In this document: positions 1 to 7,886 of the stretch, one piece after another
How positions within the stretch are numbered: the stretch's first letter is position 1
Layout of the letters: the number at the start of each line of letters is the position of its first letter
Origin: Streptomyces venezuelae ATCC 10712
GTDB taxonomy: Bacteria; Actinomycetota; Actinomycetes; Streptomycetales; Streptomycetaceae
DNA length: 64,000 nucleotides
NCBI RefSeq assembly: GCF_008639165.1
Contig: NZ_CP029197.1
Location: 620,001-684,000, forward strand
Direction: 5' to 3'
Translations under genes and position numbers: made by a program
The notes under the pieces: model-generated
The model's input: the letters and a program-made list of their open reading frames with translations, nothing else
Databases searched by the model: none
Told to the model about the DNA's origin: nothing

Positions 1-137
1 ATCGGTGCCGGACCCGCACAGTCGCGCCGCCGCCGGCCGCGTCCTGGGGGTCGGGACCCCCAGGGAAACGGGAGCGGCCCCCATGCCGGGGCCGGCGGAC
101 CCCCAGACATCGCGCCGGAGGGTTCCGGGCCGGCCCG

Positions 138-3100
138 TCAGGTGGCCGCGGCCCGGGCGGCGGCCGGCGGCGCGCCCCGCGCCTCCTCCGCGCGCTCTGC
201 CGACAGGGCGCACAGCGCCGCCCGGTCCACGCAGCCCGTCTTGGTCATCAGGCTCGCCATGTGCTTCTCGACCGTGCGGGGCGAGATGCAGAGGCGCTGG
301 GCGATCTGCTGGTTCCCGGGCCGTTCCATGAGCAGGACGAACACCTCGTACTCGCGCGGTGTGACGCCCGCGGTGCGCAGCTCGGCGGGGATGCGCTCCC
401 GGCCGCCGCGGCGCTGCGGGACGCTGACCCCGGCCTGCCGGAGCACGGCCCGGCAGGCTCCGGCCACGGGCTGGACGCCCGCCTCGTGGAAGTACTCCTC
501 CGCCGTACGCAGCCAGGCGACGGGGTCGCCCCAGGAGTCGGCGAGCGCCGCCTCGGCGGTCAGCCGCAGGGCGAGGTGCCATGCCTGCGGGAACACCGTC
601 GCCGCCCGGCCGGCTTCTTCCACGGCGCGGCGCGCGCCTTCCGCGTCGCCGTCGCGGCCGCGCAGCACCGCGTCCGCCATGCCGAGGAACATGCGGTTCC
701 AGGCCAGTTGGCCGCCCGGTGAGGCGAGCGCCTCCTCGTACGCCGCCCGGCCGCCGTCGCCCGGACCGGCGGCGTCGCCCTGCCCCTTGCCGTCCCCGCC
801 CTCGAGAATGCGTAAAAGCGGGCGGAGCCCGTACCGGCCGCTGAGGTAGAAGAAGCTGGGGTGTTCGCGTTCCCAGGCGAGGGCGGCGTCGAGTTCGGCC
901 GTGGCCCGCTGCCGGTCCTCGGCCATCAGTGCGCCCATGGCCTGGCACAGGCCGCGCTGGAGGGGGACGAGCATGGATTCCTCGCCGCCCGCCCGGCGGA
1001 ACCGGCCGAGGGCGCGCTCCTGCTCGCGGGCGCGCCCCTGGTGCGCGGCGAGGGTGGCGTCGACGAGCAGCAGGTAGCGGTGGGCGGACAGGTTCTGGAG
1101 GCGGGCGCTGGCCTCCACGGACCGCTCGACGATCTCCCGGGCCCGGTCCCAGCGGCCGCCCAGCACGCTCTGCATGGCGAGCAGTCCGTCGACGGTCTGG
1201 AGCACGGCAAGCGAGCCGAGTTCATGGGCCGCCGCGCGGGCGGTCTCCAGCTGGGTCGCCTCGCCGGTCCGCATGAACGCGTTGGTTCCGAGCCGGACGA
1301 GCGCCTCGGCCCGGGACACGGCGAGCCGGTGCTTCTCGGCGACCTCCAGCATCCGTACGAGGCAGGCGTCGGCCTCGTCGAAGCCGCGCTGGCGGGAGAG
1401 CAGGGCGAGCAGCTGCCAGGCCTGACAGGCCACGACGGGGCGGCCGCGCTGCTCCGCGGTGAGCGCGGCATGCCTGGCGGAACGTTCCGCCTCCTTCAGT
1501 CGCTCGCGTCCGGCCAGCCGTCCGGGACCGCCCCGGTCCTCCTGCTCCGGCAGCAGCGCGAGGTGCCCCTCGACCACCACCAGCGCCGCCTCCTGCTCCG
1601 GACGCGGCGAGGAGCCGAGCAGCCCCCGCGCCGCCCTGATCCGGCGGCGCGCCTCCTCCTGCTGCTCCGCCATCGTCGCGACCCACGCGACCTGGGTGTG
1701 CGCCTGGGCCCGCTCCTCCGCCGCGCGCGACCCGGCGAGCACCGGCGGGAGGTCGTCGAGAAGCACCGACGCGGCGGTCAGCCGACCGGACTCGGCCTGG
1801 GCGATGGCGAGTTGTACGGTCACGTCGTCCCGCTCGCCGTCGGCCGCGAGCCCTCGGGCGCGCTCCAGGAGCACGGCGGCCGAGCCCGACGCACCGGCGT
1901 CCAGCATCTGCCGTCCGACCTGGGCGAACTGCCGGGACGCCGCCACCTTGTCGCCCGCCGCGAGCCGCAGGGTCGCGACCAACTGGCTCTGCTCCCCCGA
2001 CAGTTCGCCGGTCCCCTCGGCCGAGAGTTCCGCCGCCGACCGCTCGATGGCGGTGGCCGCGCGCCGGGCGAGCGCGGCCTGCTCTGCGGGCGGCAGCGAG
2101 GCCCTGAGGGCGTCCGCCGTGAGGACGTGCCGGAAGGTGTAGTGGTCGTGGGCGGCGCCGTCGGGGGCGATGATCCCCGCCTCCGAGGCCGACCGCAGGT
2201 GGGCGAAGAGCGCCCGGTCGTCGAGCCCGGTGACCGCCCTCAGCGCGCCCACGGAGAACCGTCCGCCGAGCGTCGCGGCGAGGAGCAGCAGTTCGCGCAC
2301 CGGTTCGTCGAGCCGGCCCAGCCGGCGCGCCCAGCTGCGGACCGCGCCGGTGGGCACCGTCGCCTCGCCGTGGTCGGCGAGGAGCCACCCGCCGTCGGCT
2401 CTGCTCAGCCGCCCCAGGTCCAGCAGGTCGGCGAGCAGCACCTCCACGAGGTAGGGATTGCCGCCCGCGCGCTCGGAGAGGTGCCGATGGGCGGCCGGCG
2501 GCACCTCGCCGGGCCGCGCGTCCAGGCAGGCGTCCACCATGCGCCGTACGGCCGCCTCGTCCAGCGGCTCCAGTTCGGCGACCGTGGCCGTGTTGCGGAG
2601 TTCGGCGGCGAGGGCGAGGTCCGAGGCGGGACCGGGGTCGGGGCGGAGGGTGCCGACCAGCAGCACGGGCAGGTCGGCCACGTTGTCGACGACGTACTCG
2701 ACGACCGCGATGGTCTCGGTGTCGGAGTCGTGGAGGTCTTCGAGGAGGATCACACAGCCCCGCTCGCGGCCGAGCACGGCGAGCAGTCGGAGCAGCGCCT
2801 CGGCCAGTTCGACGAGCGAGATCGTGTACCCGGGCGCGGCCGCGGCGGCCCGCCACTCCGGTACGAGCCCGGCCAACGCGGGCCGGTAGGGGTCGAGTTC
2901 TGGGTCGTCCGGCGCGCCGGCGGCCCGGAACCGCGAGGAGAGCGCCTCGACGAGCGGCCTGAAGGGCACGACGAGCCCGGTGGACGTGGCCCGGCCGCGC
3001 AGCACCGGCATGTCCCGGTCGTAGGCGCGGAGGGCGCACTCACCGGCCAGCCGGGACTTCCCGATGCCCGCCTCGCCGACGAGGAACACCGCACGTCCGG

Positions 3101-3185
3101 CGCCCCTCCGGACGCTCTCCAACGCCTCGTCGAGTATCCCGATTTCGGCGTCCCGCCCCACGATGACCGACGACGTCGCACGCAT
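138..3185 (-). CDS. LuxR-family regulator with N-terminal AAA ATPase (LAL type)
   Basis: A 1,015-aa protein of the large ATP-binding LuxR class. A P-loop (GEAGIGKS, residues 37-44) opens an AAA/NB-ARC-like ATPase, a Walker B-like stretch (VILLEDLHDSD) sits near residue 145, and a long helical TPR-like region fills the middle. A LuxR HTH (TPREYEV ... SPRTVEKH) lies at about residues 938-995. It begins at an ATG. By family, such proteins are ATP-dependent transcription activators that often control specialised-metabolite clusters. It is the last gene on the strand that carries the lanthipeptide genes, 118 bp after the precursor, so it may regulate them; that is inference. The C-terminal tail after the HTH is Ala-rich and probably disordered. 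Confidence 0.93.
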   Translation of the reverse strand: MRATSSVIVGRDAEIGILDEALESVRRGAGRAVFLVGEAGIGKSRLAGECALRAYDRDMPVLRGRATSTGLVVPFRPLVEALSSRFRAAGAPDDPELDPYRPALAGLVPEWRAAAAAPGYTISLVELAEALLRLLAVLGRERGCVILLEDLHDSDTETIAVVEYVVDNVADLPVLLVGTLRPDPGPASDLALAAELRNTATVAELEPLDEAAVRRMVDACLDARPGEVPPAAHRHLSERAGGNPYLVEVLLADLLDLGRLSRADGGWLLADHGEATVPTGAVRSWARRLGRLDEPVRELLLLAATLGGRFSVGALRAVTGLDDRALFAHLRSASEAGIIAPDGAAHDHYTFRHVLTADALRASLPPAEQAALARRAATAIERSAAELSAEGTGELSGEQSQLVATLRLAAGDKVAASRQFAQVGRQMLDAGASGSAAVLLERARGLAADGERDDVTVQLAIAQAESGRLTAASVLLDDLPPVLAGSRAAEERAQAHTQVAWVATMAEQQEEARRRIRAARGLLGSSPRPEQEAALVVVEGHLALLPEQEDRGGPGRLAGRERLKEAERSARHAALTAEQRGRPVVACQAWQLLALLSRQRGFDEADACLVRMLEVAEKHRLAVSRAEALVRLGTNAFMRTGEATQLETARAAAHELGSLAVLQTVDGLLAMQSVLGGRWDRAREIVERSVEASARLQNLSAHRYLLLVDATLAAHQGRAREQERALGRFRRAGGEESMLVPLQRGLCQAMGALMAEDRQRATAELDAALAWEREHPSFFYLSGRYGLRPLLRILEGGDGKGQGDAAGPGDGGRAAYEEALASPGGQLAWNRMFLGMADAVLRGRDGDAEGARRAVEEAGRAATVFPQAWHLALRLTAEAALADSWGDPVAWLRTAEEYFHEAGVQPVAGACRAVLRQAGVSVPQRRGGRERIPAELRTAGVTPREYEVFVLLMERPGNQQIAQRLCISPRTVEKHMASLMTKTGCVDRAALCALSAERAEEARGAPPAAARAAAT

Positions 3186-3303
3186 GAGCGCAGGCTACTT
3201 GAACCGATTCGCGCACGGCAGTGGGCCGGGGAGCCCCCCGGCCCACGCACCTCGCGTCAAGGTCTCATCCCGGACACGTCACGCGCGGCGTGTCCGCCGC
3301 CCG

Positions 3304-3504
3304 TCAGCAGACCGTGATGGTGCCGGTGGTGTAGGGCACGTCGATCGAGGCGGCCGCGTCGAGGTCGGCCGCTCTGAGCAGCCGGCTGCGGAGGCCGAGC
3401 TTTCCGCCCGTCCCGAACGTCACCTCGCCGACCGGGTCCTCGTGGGCCGCGGTCTCCGCGCCGGCGCCGCCGTTGACGTACTTGACCGAGTCGCTGATCT
3501 GCAT
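3304..3504 (-). CDS. Putative class II lanthipeptide precursor (LanA)
   Basis: A 66-aa peptide beginning MQISDSVKYV at an ATG preceded by GTGAGGACC, which fits better than a GTG nine bases upstream. The N-terminal two thirds is an acidic, Gly-rich leader (HEDPVGEV). The C-terminus, SIDVPYTTGTITVC, is rich in Thr/Ser and ends in the only Cys of the peptide. It lies 164 bp downstream of a lanM gene on the same strand, which is the main reason for the call. A single Cys allows only one (methyl)lanthionine, so the mature product would be a mono-ring peptide with up to several dehydrated Thr/Ser. The leader lacks a clear GG cleavage motif and no dedicated protease/transporter lies in the window. 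Confidence 0.7.
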   Translation of the reverse strand: MQISDSVKYVNGGAGAETAAHEDPVGEVTFGTGGKLGLRSRLLRAADLDAAASIDVPYTTGTITVC

Positions 3505-3576
3505 GGTCCTCACTCGTCCTTCGTGTCCGCGGGAGTGGTGGTCGGGCTGAGCTGGGTGGAGAAGGGTGGAGCAGAG

Positions 3577-3600
3577 TGGTGCGGTGGTGCGGTGGTGCGG
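3577..3600. repeat. Short tandem repeat, 3 x TGGTGCGG
   Basis: Three perfect head-to-tail copies of the 8-mer TGGTGCGG lie between the lanthipeptide precursor and lanM. It is probably a simple-sequence slippage tract with no visible function, although it lies within the transcript expected to join the two genes. Confidence 0.6.
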
Positions 3601-3668
3601 TGTGGCTGGTCAGGTGGCCCGTGCCGCGCGGGATCCGCGGGGCGGAGGGCCGACGGGGCGGGGCGGCT

Positions 3669-6600
3669 TCAGAGGGTGCGCAGAAGAAGCAGGGACGGTA
3701 CGCGCTCGGGGAACCCGGCCCGGAGGAGACCGTGGCCGATTCCCGAGAGTCCGGTCAGGAGGCCGGGGTGCGGGACGCCCTCCGGGGCGCCGCTGCGGGC
3801 CTCGTTCTCCTCGACCGAGGCGAGGAGCGCCCCGGCCCGGCGGAGCCAGTGCGGGCGTGCCCCGGGGAGCGCGCCGTGGCCCAGGAGTTCGCAGAGTCCG
3901 GCCTCGCCGTGGCACAGGCTGTCGTCGGGCGCGGGCCCGCCCCGGCCGAGCTCCTCGACGGTCCCTCGCGCCCAGGCCGCGAGGTGCGGGTCGTCGAGGG
4001 CGCCCGGCGCGTCGAGCACGGCGAGCGCGATCCCGGCCTCCCCCCGGCACCAGGCCGATCCCCGGTCGCCGCCGGGAACTTCGCCCTCCCGGGCGCCGCC
4101 CGCCGCCGCGCTCTCCCCGGCGCGGCCGGGGGCTCCCCCGTGGCCCCCGCCCGCGCCCGGGGCCGGGCCGGGGCCCGCGAGGGTGCCCGCCGTGCGGCCC
4201 GTGGCGGCGTCCGGGCCCGTTCCGGGGCCCGCGACCGGTGTCCGAAACCCGTACGCTCCCGGCCTTCGGCCGGATTCGTCCGGCCCCGGGAATCCGTCAG
4301 GTCGCGCCGTCCCCCGCGTCCCCGCGGGCCCCGCCGCTCGCACCGGCTCAGCCGAACCGGACGGCCCGGAGGGGCCACCCGGCACCGGAGAGCCGGCCAC
4401 CCGGTCGTGCGAGCCGCGCCTCCCCGGGCCGTCGTCCGACCGGACGTCGACGGCCGCCCGTAGCGCGGTCAGTCCCGCCGCCCGATAACGCTCGGCCGCC
4501 CAACTGCCCGCCCCCACCGCCGCCTCGACCTCGGCGAACCGCAGCAGGGACCAGCCGATCCCGGCCGCCCCCTCCGTGAAGCCCCGTCCGAGGGCCGTGA
4601 GGTCGGCGGCGGCCAGCCGGTCGGCGCACTCCCGCGCGGCCCGCAGCGCCCCGTCGCCCCCGCCACCGGCGCGGACCAGCGCCCCGGGCCCGGCACCCGC
4701 CCCCTCGCCGGCGAGCAGCGTGACGAGCCCGCCCGCGAGGCCCGCGCCCATCCCGTACTCCCGTTCGGTCCTGGTGGCCTCGGCGACCAGTCCCAGGGCC
4801 TGGTTCGCCCAGGACCCGACTTCGGGGTCGTCGAGGAGCCGTGCCGTCTCGCCGAGCGCGTACGCGATGCCGCCGAGACCCGAGTAGGCGCCCGAGCCCA
4901 CGGCGCCGAGGTCCTCGGGCCGCCCGCGCAGCGCGTCAAGGAGTCCGGGGACCGGCGCCAGGGCCGTACGGGCCGCGTCCGCGTAGTGTCCGGCGCCCGT
5001 GAGGTCGGCCAACTGGGCCAGGAACAGAGCCGGTCCGGTGTAGCCGCCGGCCAGGTCGGCCGGCATCGGGCCGATCCGCCAGTAGCGGTCGTCCAGGAGT
5101 TCCAGGCCGATCCAGTTGCTGCGGCGGTCCTTGCGGTACGCGAGGGAGACCAGCTGGTCCCCGACCGAGCGGGCCGCCGAGAGGAGCCGGTCGGGCTCCG
5201 GCGCGCGGCCCGCCGTGCGGGTGCGCCGCCCTCCGGCGGGCCGGTGGGCCGGCGCGCGGGAGGTCGTGGCCATCGCGGCCCGGACGATCCATTCCTGGTC
5301 CTGGCGGTCGACCGTGTCCAGGGCGTCGAGCTTGGCGGCGACGCGGACGATCCCCGGCAGGTCCGTGCGGCCGGCGGCGAGCCGCTCGGGACCGCCCCAG
5401 AGGTGGTTCCTGCCCGGCCGGGCGGTGAACAACGGCACGTCGCCCGCCCAGAGTTGTGCGATCTCCTCGTCGACGAGGCCGGGTTCGAGCACCGCGCCGA
5501 ACCGGTCGGTCCGCAGCACCTCCAGGACGCCCTGCCGCTCGTCGGCGTCCTTCAGCAGATCGGGGTGGGTCGACTCGTCGAGCAGCATGCTGTACACCCA
5601 GGTGGGGCGCATCACCACCCGCACCTCGTCCTCGGCGAAGGCCTTCAACAGGCCCGATCCCCGCAGGAGTTCCTCCTTGGCCGCGCCGATCGTCGTGTAC
5701 CCGGCGCGGAACCCGGCGCACAGCGCCTCGATGTGGGCGCCCGGCTCGACGGGCCCGCCGTCCGCCAGGCGGGGCCGGTTGGCGGACTCGGCGAACCGTC
5801 CGGCCCTGCGCACCAGGCGCATCCGGTCGGTCCCGGCGTCGGCCCAGTCGGCGCGGGCCACCGGCGAGGTGCCCGCGCGGCCGCCGCCGACCCCGGACAC
5901 GTCCAGGGCGCAGTCGTCGCCCACCAGGAGCTGCGGCAGCAGCCCGACCCGGTAGACCGAGTCGTGCAGCGCCCGGGCCGCCGGGTCCTCCGTGCCCGAG
6001 CCCGGCAGCGGCGGGTGGAACAGCGTCTCGACGTCGACGAGCACCGGGTGGGCGCCGACGGCGATCAGGTTCTCGTGGTGGAGGTCGGTCCCGTCGAGCA
6101 GGTGCAGCAGCGCGAGGAGCGCGCCCTGGCGGCGGTAGAACGTCTCGACCTCGACCGCCGACGCGCAGGGCCGGGCGGTCACGTGCTCCACCCAGCCGTA
6201 GTCGCCCCGGTCGAGGAGGCGCAGCGTGCGCAGCTCCACGGCGCCGGGCAGGCCGTTGAACCAGGTGACGAGGTCGTTGAAGTGGCGGTGCACGGCGAGC
6301 GGCCGCGGCTTGTAGACGAGTCGCGCGCCGTCGGCGAAGCGCAGCAGCATCACGCTGCGGCCGCCCCGGTGTCCGTCACCGGCGCCCGGCTCGACCCCCA
6401 CGAGCGGCCCGGGCCCGGCGAGGAGTCCGGCGGCCAGCCGGGCGCGGTCGGACGCCAGCCGCCCGATCATCTCCGCCATCGCGTCGGCGGCGTCGAGCGC
6501 CGCCCGGCCCAGGATCCGGGCGAGCACCGGCCGGCCGGCCAGCAGCTCCGTCAGGCCGTGCCGGGACGCGGTCCGGCCGAGGAAGTCCCTGAACCGGGCC

Positions 6601-7007
6601 CGCTCGTCGTCCCCTTCGAGCCGCCCGGCGGTCCGCGCCTCGTGCAGTTCGCGGACCAGCGTGCGGGCCGCCGCCCGGGCCAGCCTGCCGCTCAACTGCC
6701 GCTCCATGTCGGCCCGTACGGCGGCCAGGTCCACGAGGGCCCCGTCCCGTTCCGCCACCCGGCGCTCCAGCCGCTCCCCCGCGCGGCGGGTGAACGGCCG
6801 CAGGACCCACTCGAATCCGCTGAGGCCCTGGTACTCCCCCTCGGGCACCACGGCCTCCCTGGGCGCCGCGGCCACCGCCTCTTCGGCCAGTACGGCCCAG
6901 TCGGGGCGTCCTTCGCCGGCGCCGCCGCGGACGAGCGCGGCGTCCCACCACCGCTCGATCGCCGACAGCGCGGCCCCACCCCGCCCGTGTCCGGCCTCCA
7001 CCGCCAT
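3669..7007 (-). CDS. lanM: Class II lanthipeptide synthetase LanM
   Basis: A 1,112-aa bifunctional dehydratase/cyclase. The N-terminal DUF4135 dehydratase domain has the kinase-like residues VYKPRP (about 231), TDLHHEN (about 308) and VDVETLF (about 323). The C-terminal LanC-like cyclase has the repeated G-x-x-G turns and the zinc ligands WCRG (about 985) and CHGEAG (about 1030). By family it phosphorylates and eliminates Ser/Thr of the precursor and then closes thioether rings. The start is the ATG with AGGGGG just upstream; the open frame runs on further without family similarity. Residues of about 856-981 form a Gly/Pro/Ala-rich, low-complexity insertion directly before the first zinc ligand, unusual for a cyclase core. 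The precursor gene follows it. Confidence 0.93.
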   Translation of the reverse strand: MAVEAGHGRGGAALSAIERWWDAALVRGGAGEGRPDWAVLAEEAVAAAPREAVVPEGEYQGLSGFEWVLRPFTRRAGERLERRVAERDGALVDLAAVRADMERQLSGRLARAAARTLVRELHEARTAGRLEGDDERARFRDFLGRTASRHGLTELLAGRPVLARILGRAALDAADAMAEMIGRLASDRARLAAGLLAGPGPLVGVEPGAGDGHRGGRSVMLLRFADGARLVYKPRPLAVHRHFNDLVTWFNGLPGAVELRTLRLLDRGDYGWVEHVTARPCASAVEVETFYRRQGALLALLHLLDGTDLHHENLIAVGAHPVLVDVETLFHPPLPGSGTEDPAARALHDSVYRVGLLPQLLVGDDCALDVSGVGGGRAGTSPVARADWADAGTDRMRLVRRAGRFAESANRPRLADGGPVEPGAHIEALCAGFRAGYTTIGAAKEELLRGSGLLKAFAEDEVRVVMRPTWVYSMLLDESTHPDLLKDADERQGVLEVLRTDRFGAVLEPGLVDEEIAQLWAGDVPLFTARPGRNHLWGGPERLAAGRTDLPGIVRVAAKLDALDTVDRQDQEWIVRAAMATTSRAPAHRPAGGRRTRTAGRAPEPDRLLSAARSVGDQLVSLAYRKDRRSNWIGLELLDDRYWRIGPMPADLAGGYTGPALFLAQLADLTGAGHYADAARTALAPVPGLLDALRGRPEDLGAVGSGAYSGLGGIAYALGETARLLDDPEVGSWANQALGLVAEATRTEREYGMGAGLAGGLVTLLAGEGAGAGPGALVRAGGGGDGALRAARECADRLAAADLTALGRGFTEGAAGIGWSLLRFAEVEAAVGAGSWAAERYRAAGLTALRAAVDVRSDDGPGRRGSHDRVAGSPVPGGPSGPSGSAEPVRAAGPAGTRGTARPDGFPGPDESGRRPGAYGFRTPVAGPGTGPDAATGRTAGTLAGPGPAPGAGGGHGGAPGRAGESAAAGGAREGEVPGGDRGSAWCRGEAGIALAVLDAPGALDDPHLAAWARGTVEELGRGGPAPDDSLCHGEAGLCELLGHGALPGARPHWLRRAGALLASVEENEARSGAPEGVPHPGLLTGLSGIGHGLLRAGFPERVPSLLLLRTL

Positions 7008-7138
7008 AGCCCCCTCGCACCGCTCCGTACCCGACCCGGCCCACCGCTCCGGGCCACGTCCGATCCTGGTACGGGGGGCGCCTCCGCGGCATGGGGAACA
7101 TCCCCCCATGTTTGTGCGGGCGCGGGGACGGCCGGGGG

Positions 7139-7849
7139 TTACGGGGTGGGCTCCTCGCCCCGGGCGATGCCGAGGGTGGCCAGCAGGTCCTCGTGGAGTT
7201 CCATCCACACCGTGTGGCAGGAGTCGGCCCTGACGCGGTCGACCCAGGAGAGCTCGCCCCGGCGGACCCGGGCCAGCGCGTCGCCGAACCGGGCGCCGTA
7301 CCCGCCGAACCGGCCGATGCGGGACGCCAGTTGCTCCGACACCGTCGCGATGACCCGCGCCAGGTCGGCGAGTTCGTCGAGGACCCGCCCGTCCCAGGCC
7401 GCGTCCCCGTGCTCGTTGACGGCGAGCCGCCCCGCGCCGTCCGGCCGCAACTGCCAGTCGGTGCAGGCCCGGAGGCATCGGGCGTTGTCGGCGAGGAAGG
7501 TCTCGTACCGCTCGCGTACGAAGGGGCCGAGTCCCGCCCCGGCCAGTTCTCCGGCGAGCAGCCGCTCGCCCTCGGCACGCCCCGCGTCGGTGAGCGCCCA
7601 GCCGCGCGTTCCGGCGAACTCCCGCCGGGTCACCCACCCCCGCGCCTGGTGGTCGAGGAGCGTCTCCCGTACGTCCTCGGGGTCGAGCCCGTACCGCGCG
7701 GCGGCCGCTTCGTCGTCGGCCAGGCCCCTCAGCCGTACGGCGTGCAGCGCGAGCAGCTCGGGGGTGGAGACGAGAGGGAAGGACGGGCCGGTCCCGGCGC
7801 CGGCCGGGGTGTCCTGGGGATCGGTAGGGTTCGCCACCCGCCCGAGCAT
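7139..7849 (-). CDS. Winged-helix (MarR-like) protein upstream of lanM
   Basis: A 236-aa protein. After a Pro-rich start, residues of about 28-85 look like a winged helix (LLALHAVRLRGLADDE ... VRETLLDHQARGWVTRREFAGTRGWALTDAGRAEGERLL). The rest is a helical domain ending in HTVWMELHEDLLATLG. No catalytic motif was seen. It lies 131 bp upstream of lanM on the same strand, so it could be a regulator of the lanthipeptide genes, but equally it may be an unrelated neighbour. The fold call rests on sequence appearance only; the C-terminal domain is not assigned to a known function. Confidence 0.65.
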   Translation of the reverse strand: MLGRVANPTDPQDTPAGAGTGPSFPLVSTPELLALHAVRLRGLADDEAAAARYGLDPEDVRETLLDHQARGWVTRREFAGTRGWALTDAGRAEGERLLAGELAGAGLGPFVRERYETFLADNARCLRACTDWQLRPDGAGRLAVNEHGDAAWDGRVLDELADLARVIATVSEQLASRIGRFGGYGARFGDALARVRRGELSWVDRVRADSCHTVWMELHEDLLATLGIARGEEPTP

Positions 7850-7886
7850 AGGCCGGGCCGCCGCCCGCCGGCCCGCCGGCCTCGGG

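Noticed and set aside
861..3317. Long plus-strand open frame opposite the LuxR-type regulator
   Set aside because: It is an antisense shadow caused by GC-biased codons; no recognisable domain, and the minus-strand gene has clear ATPase and HTH motifs.
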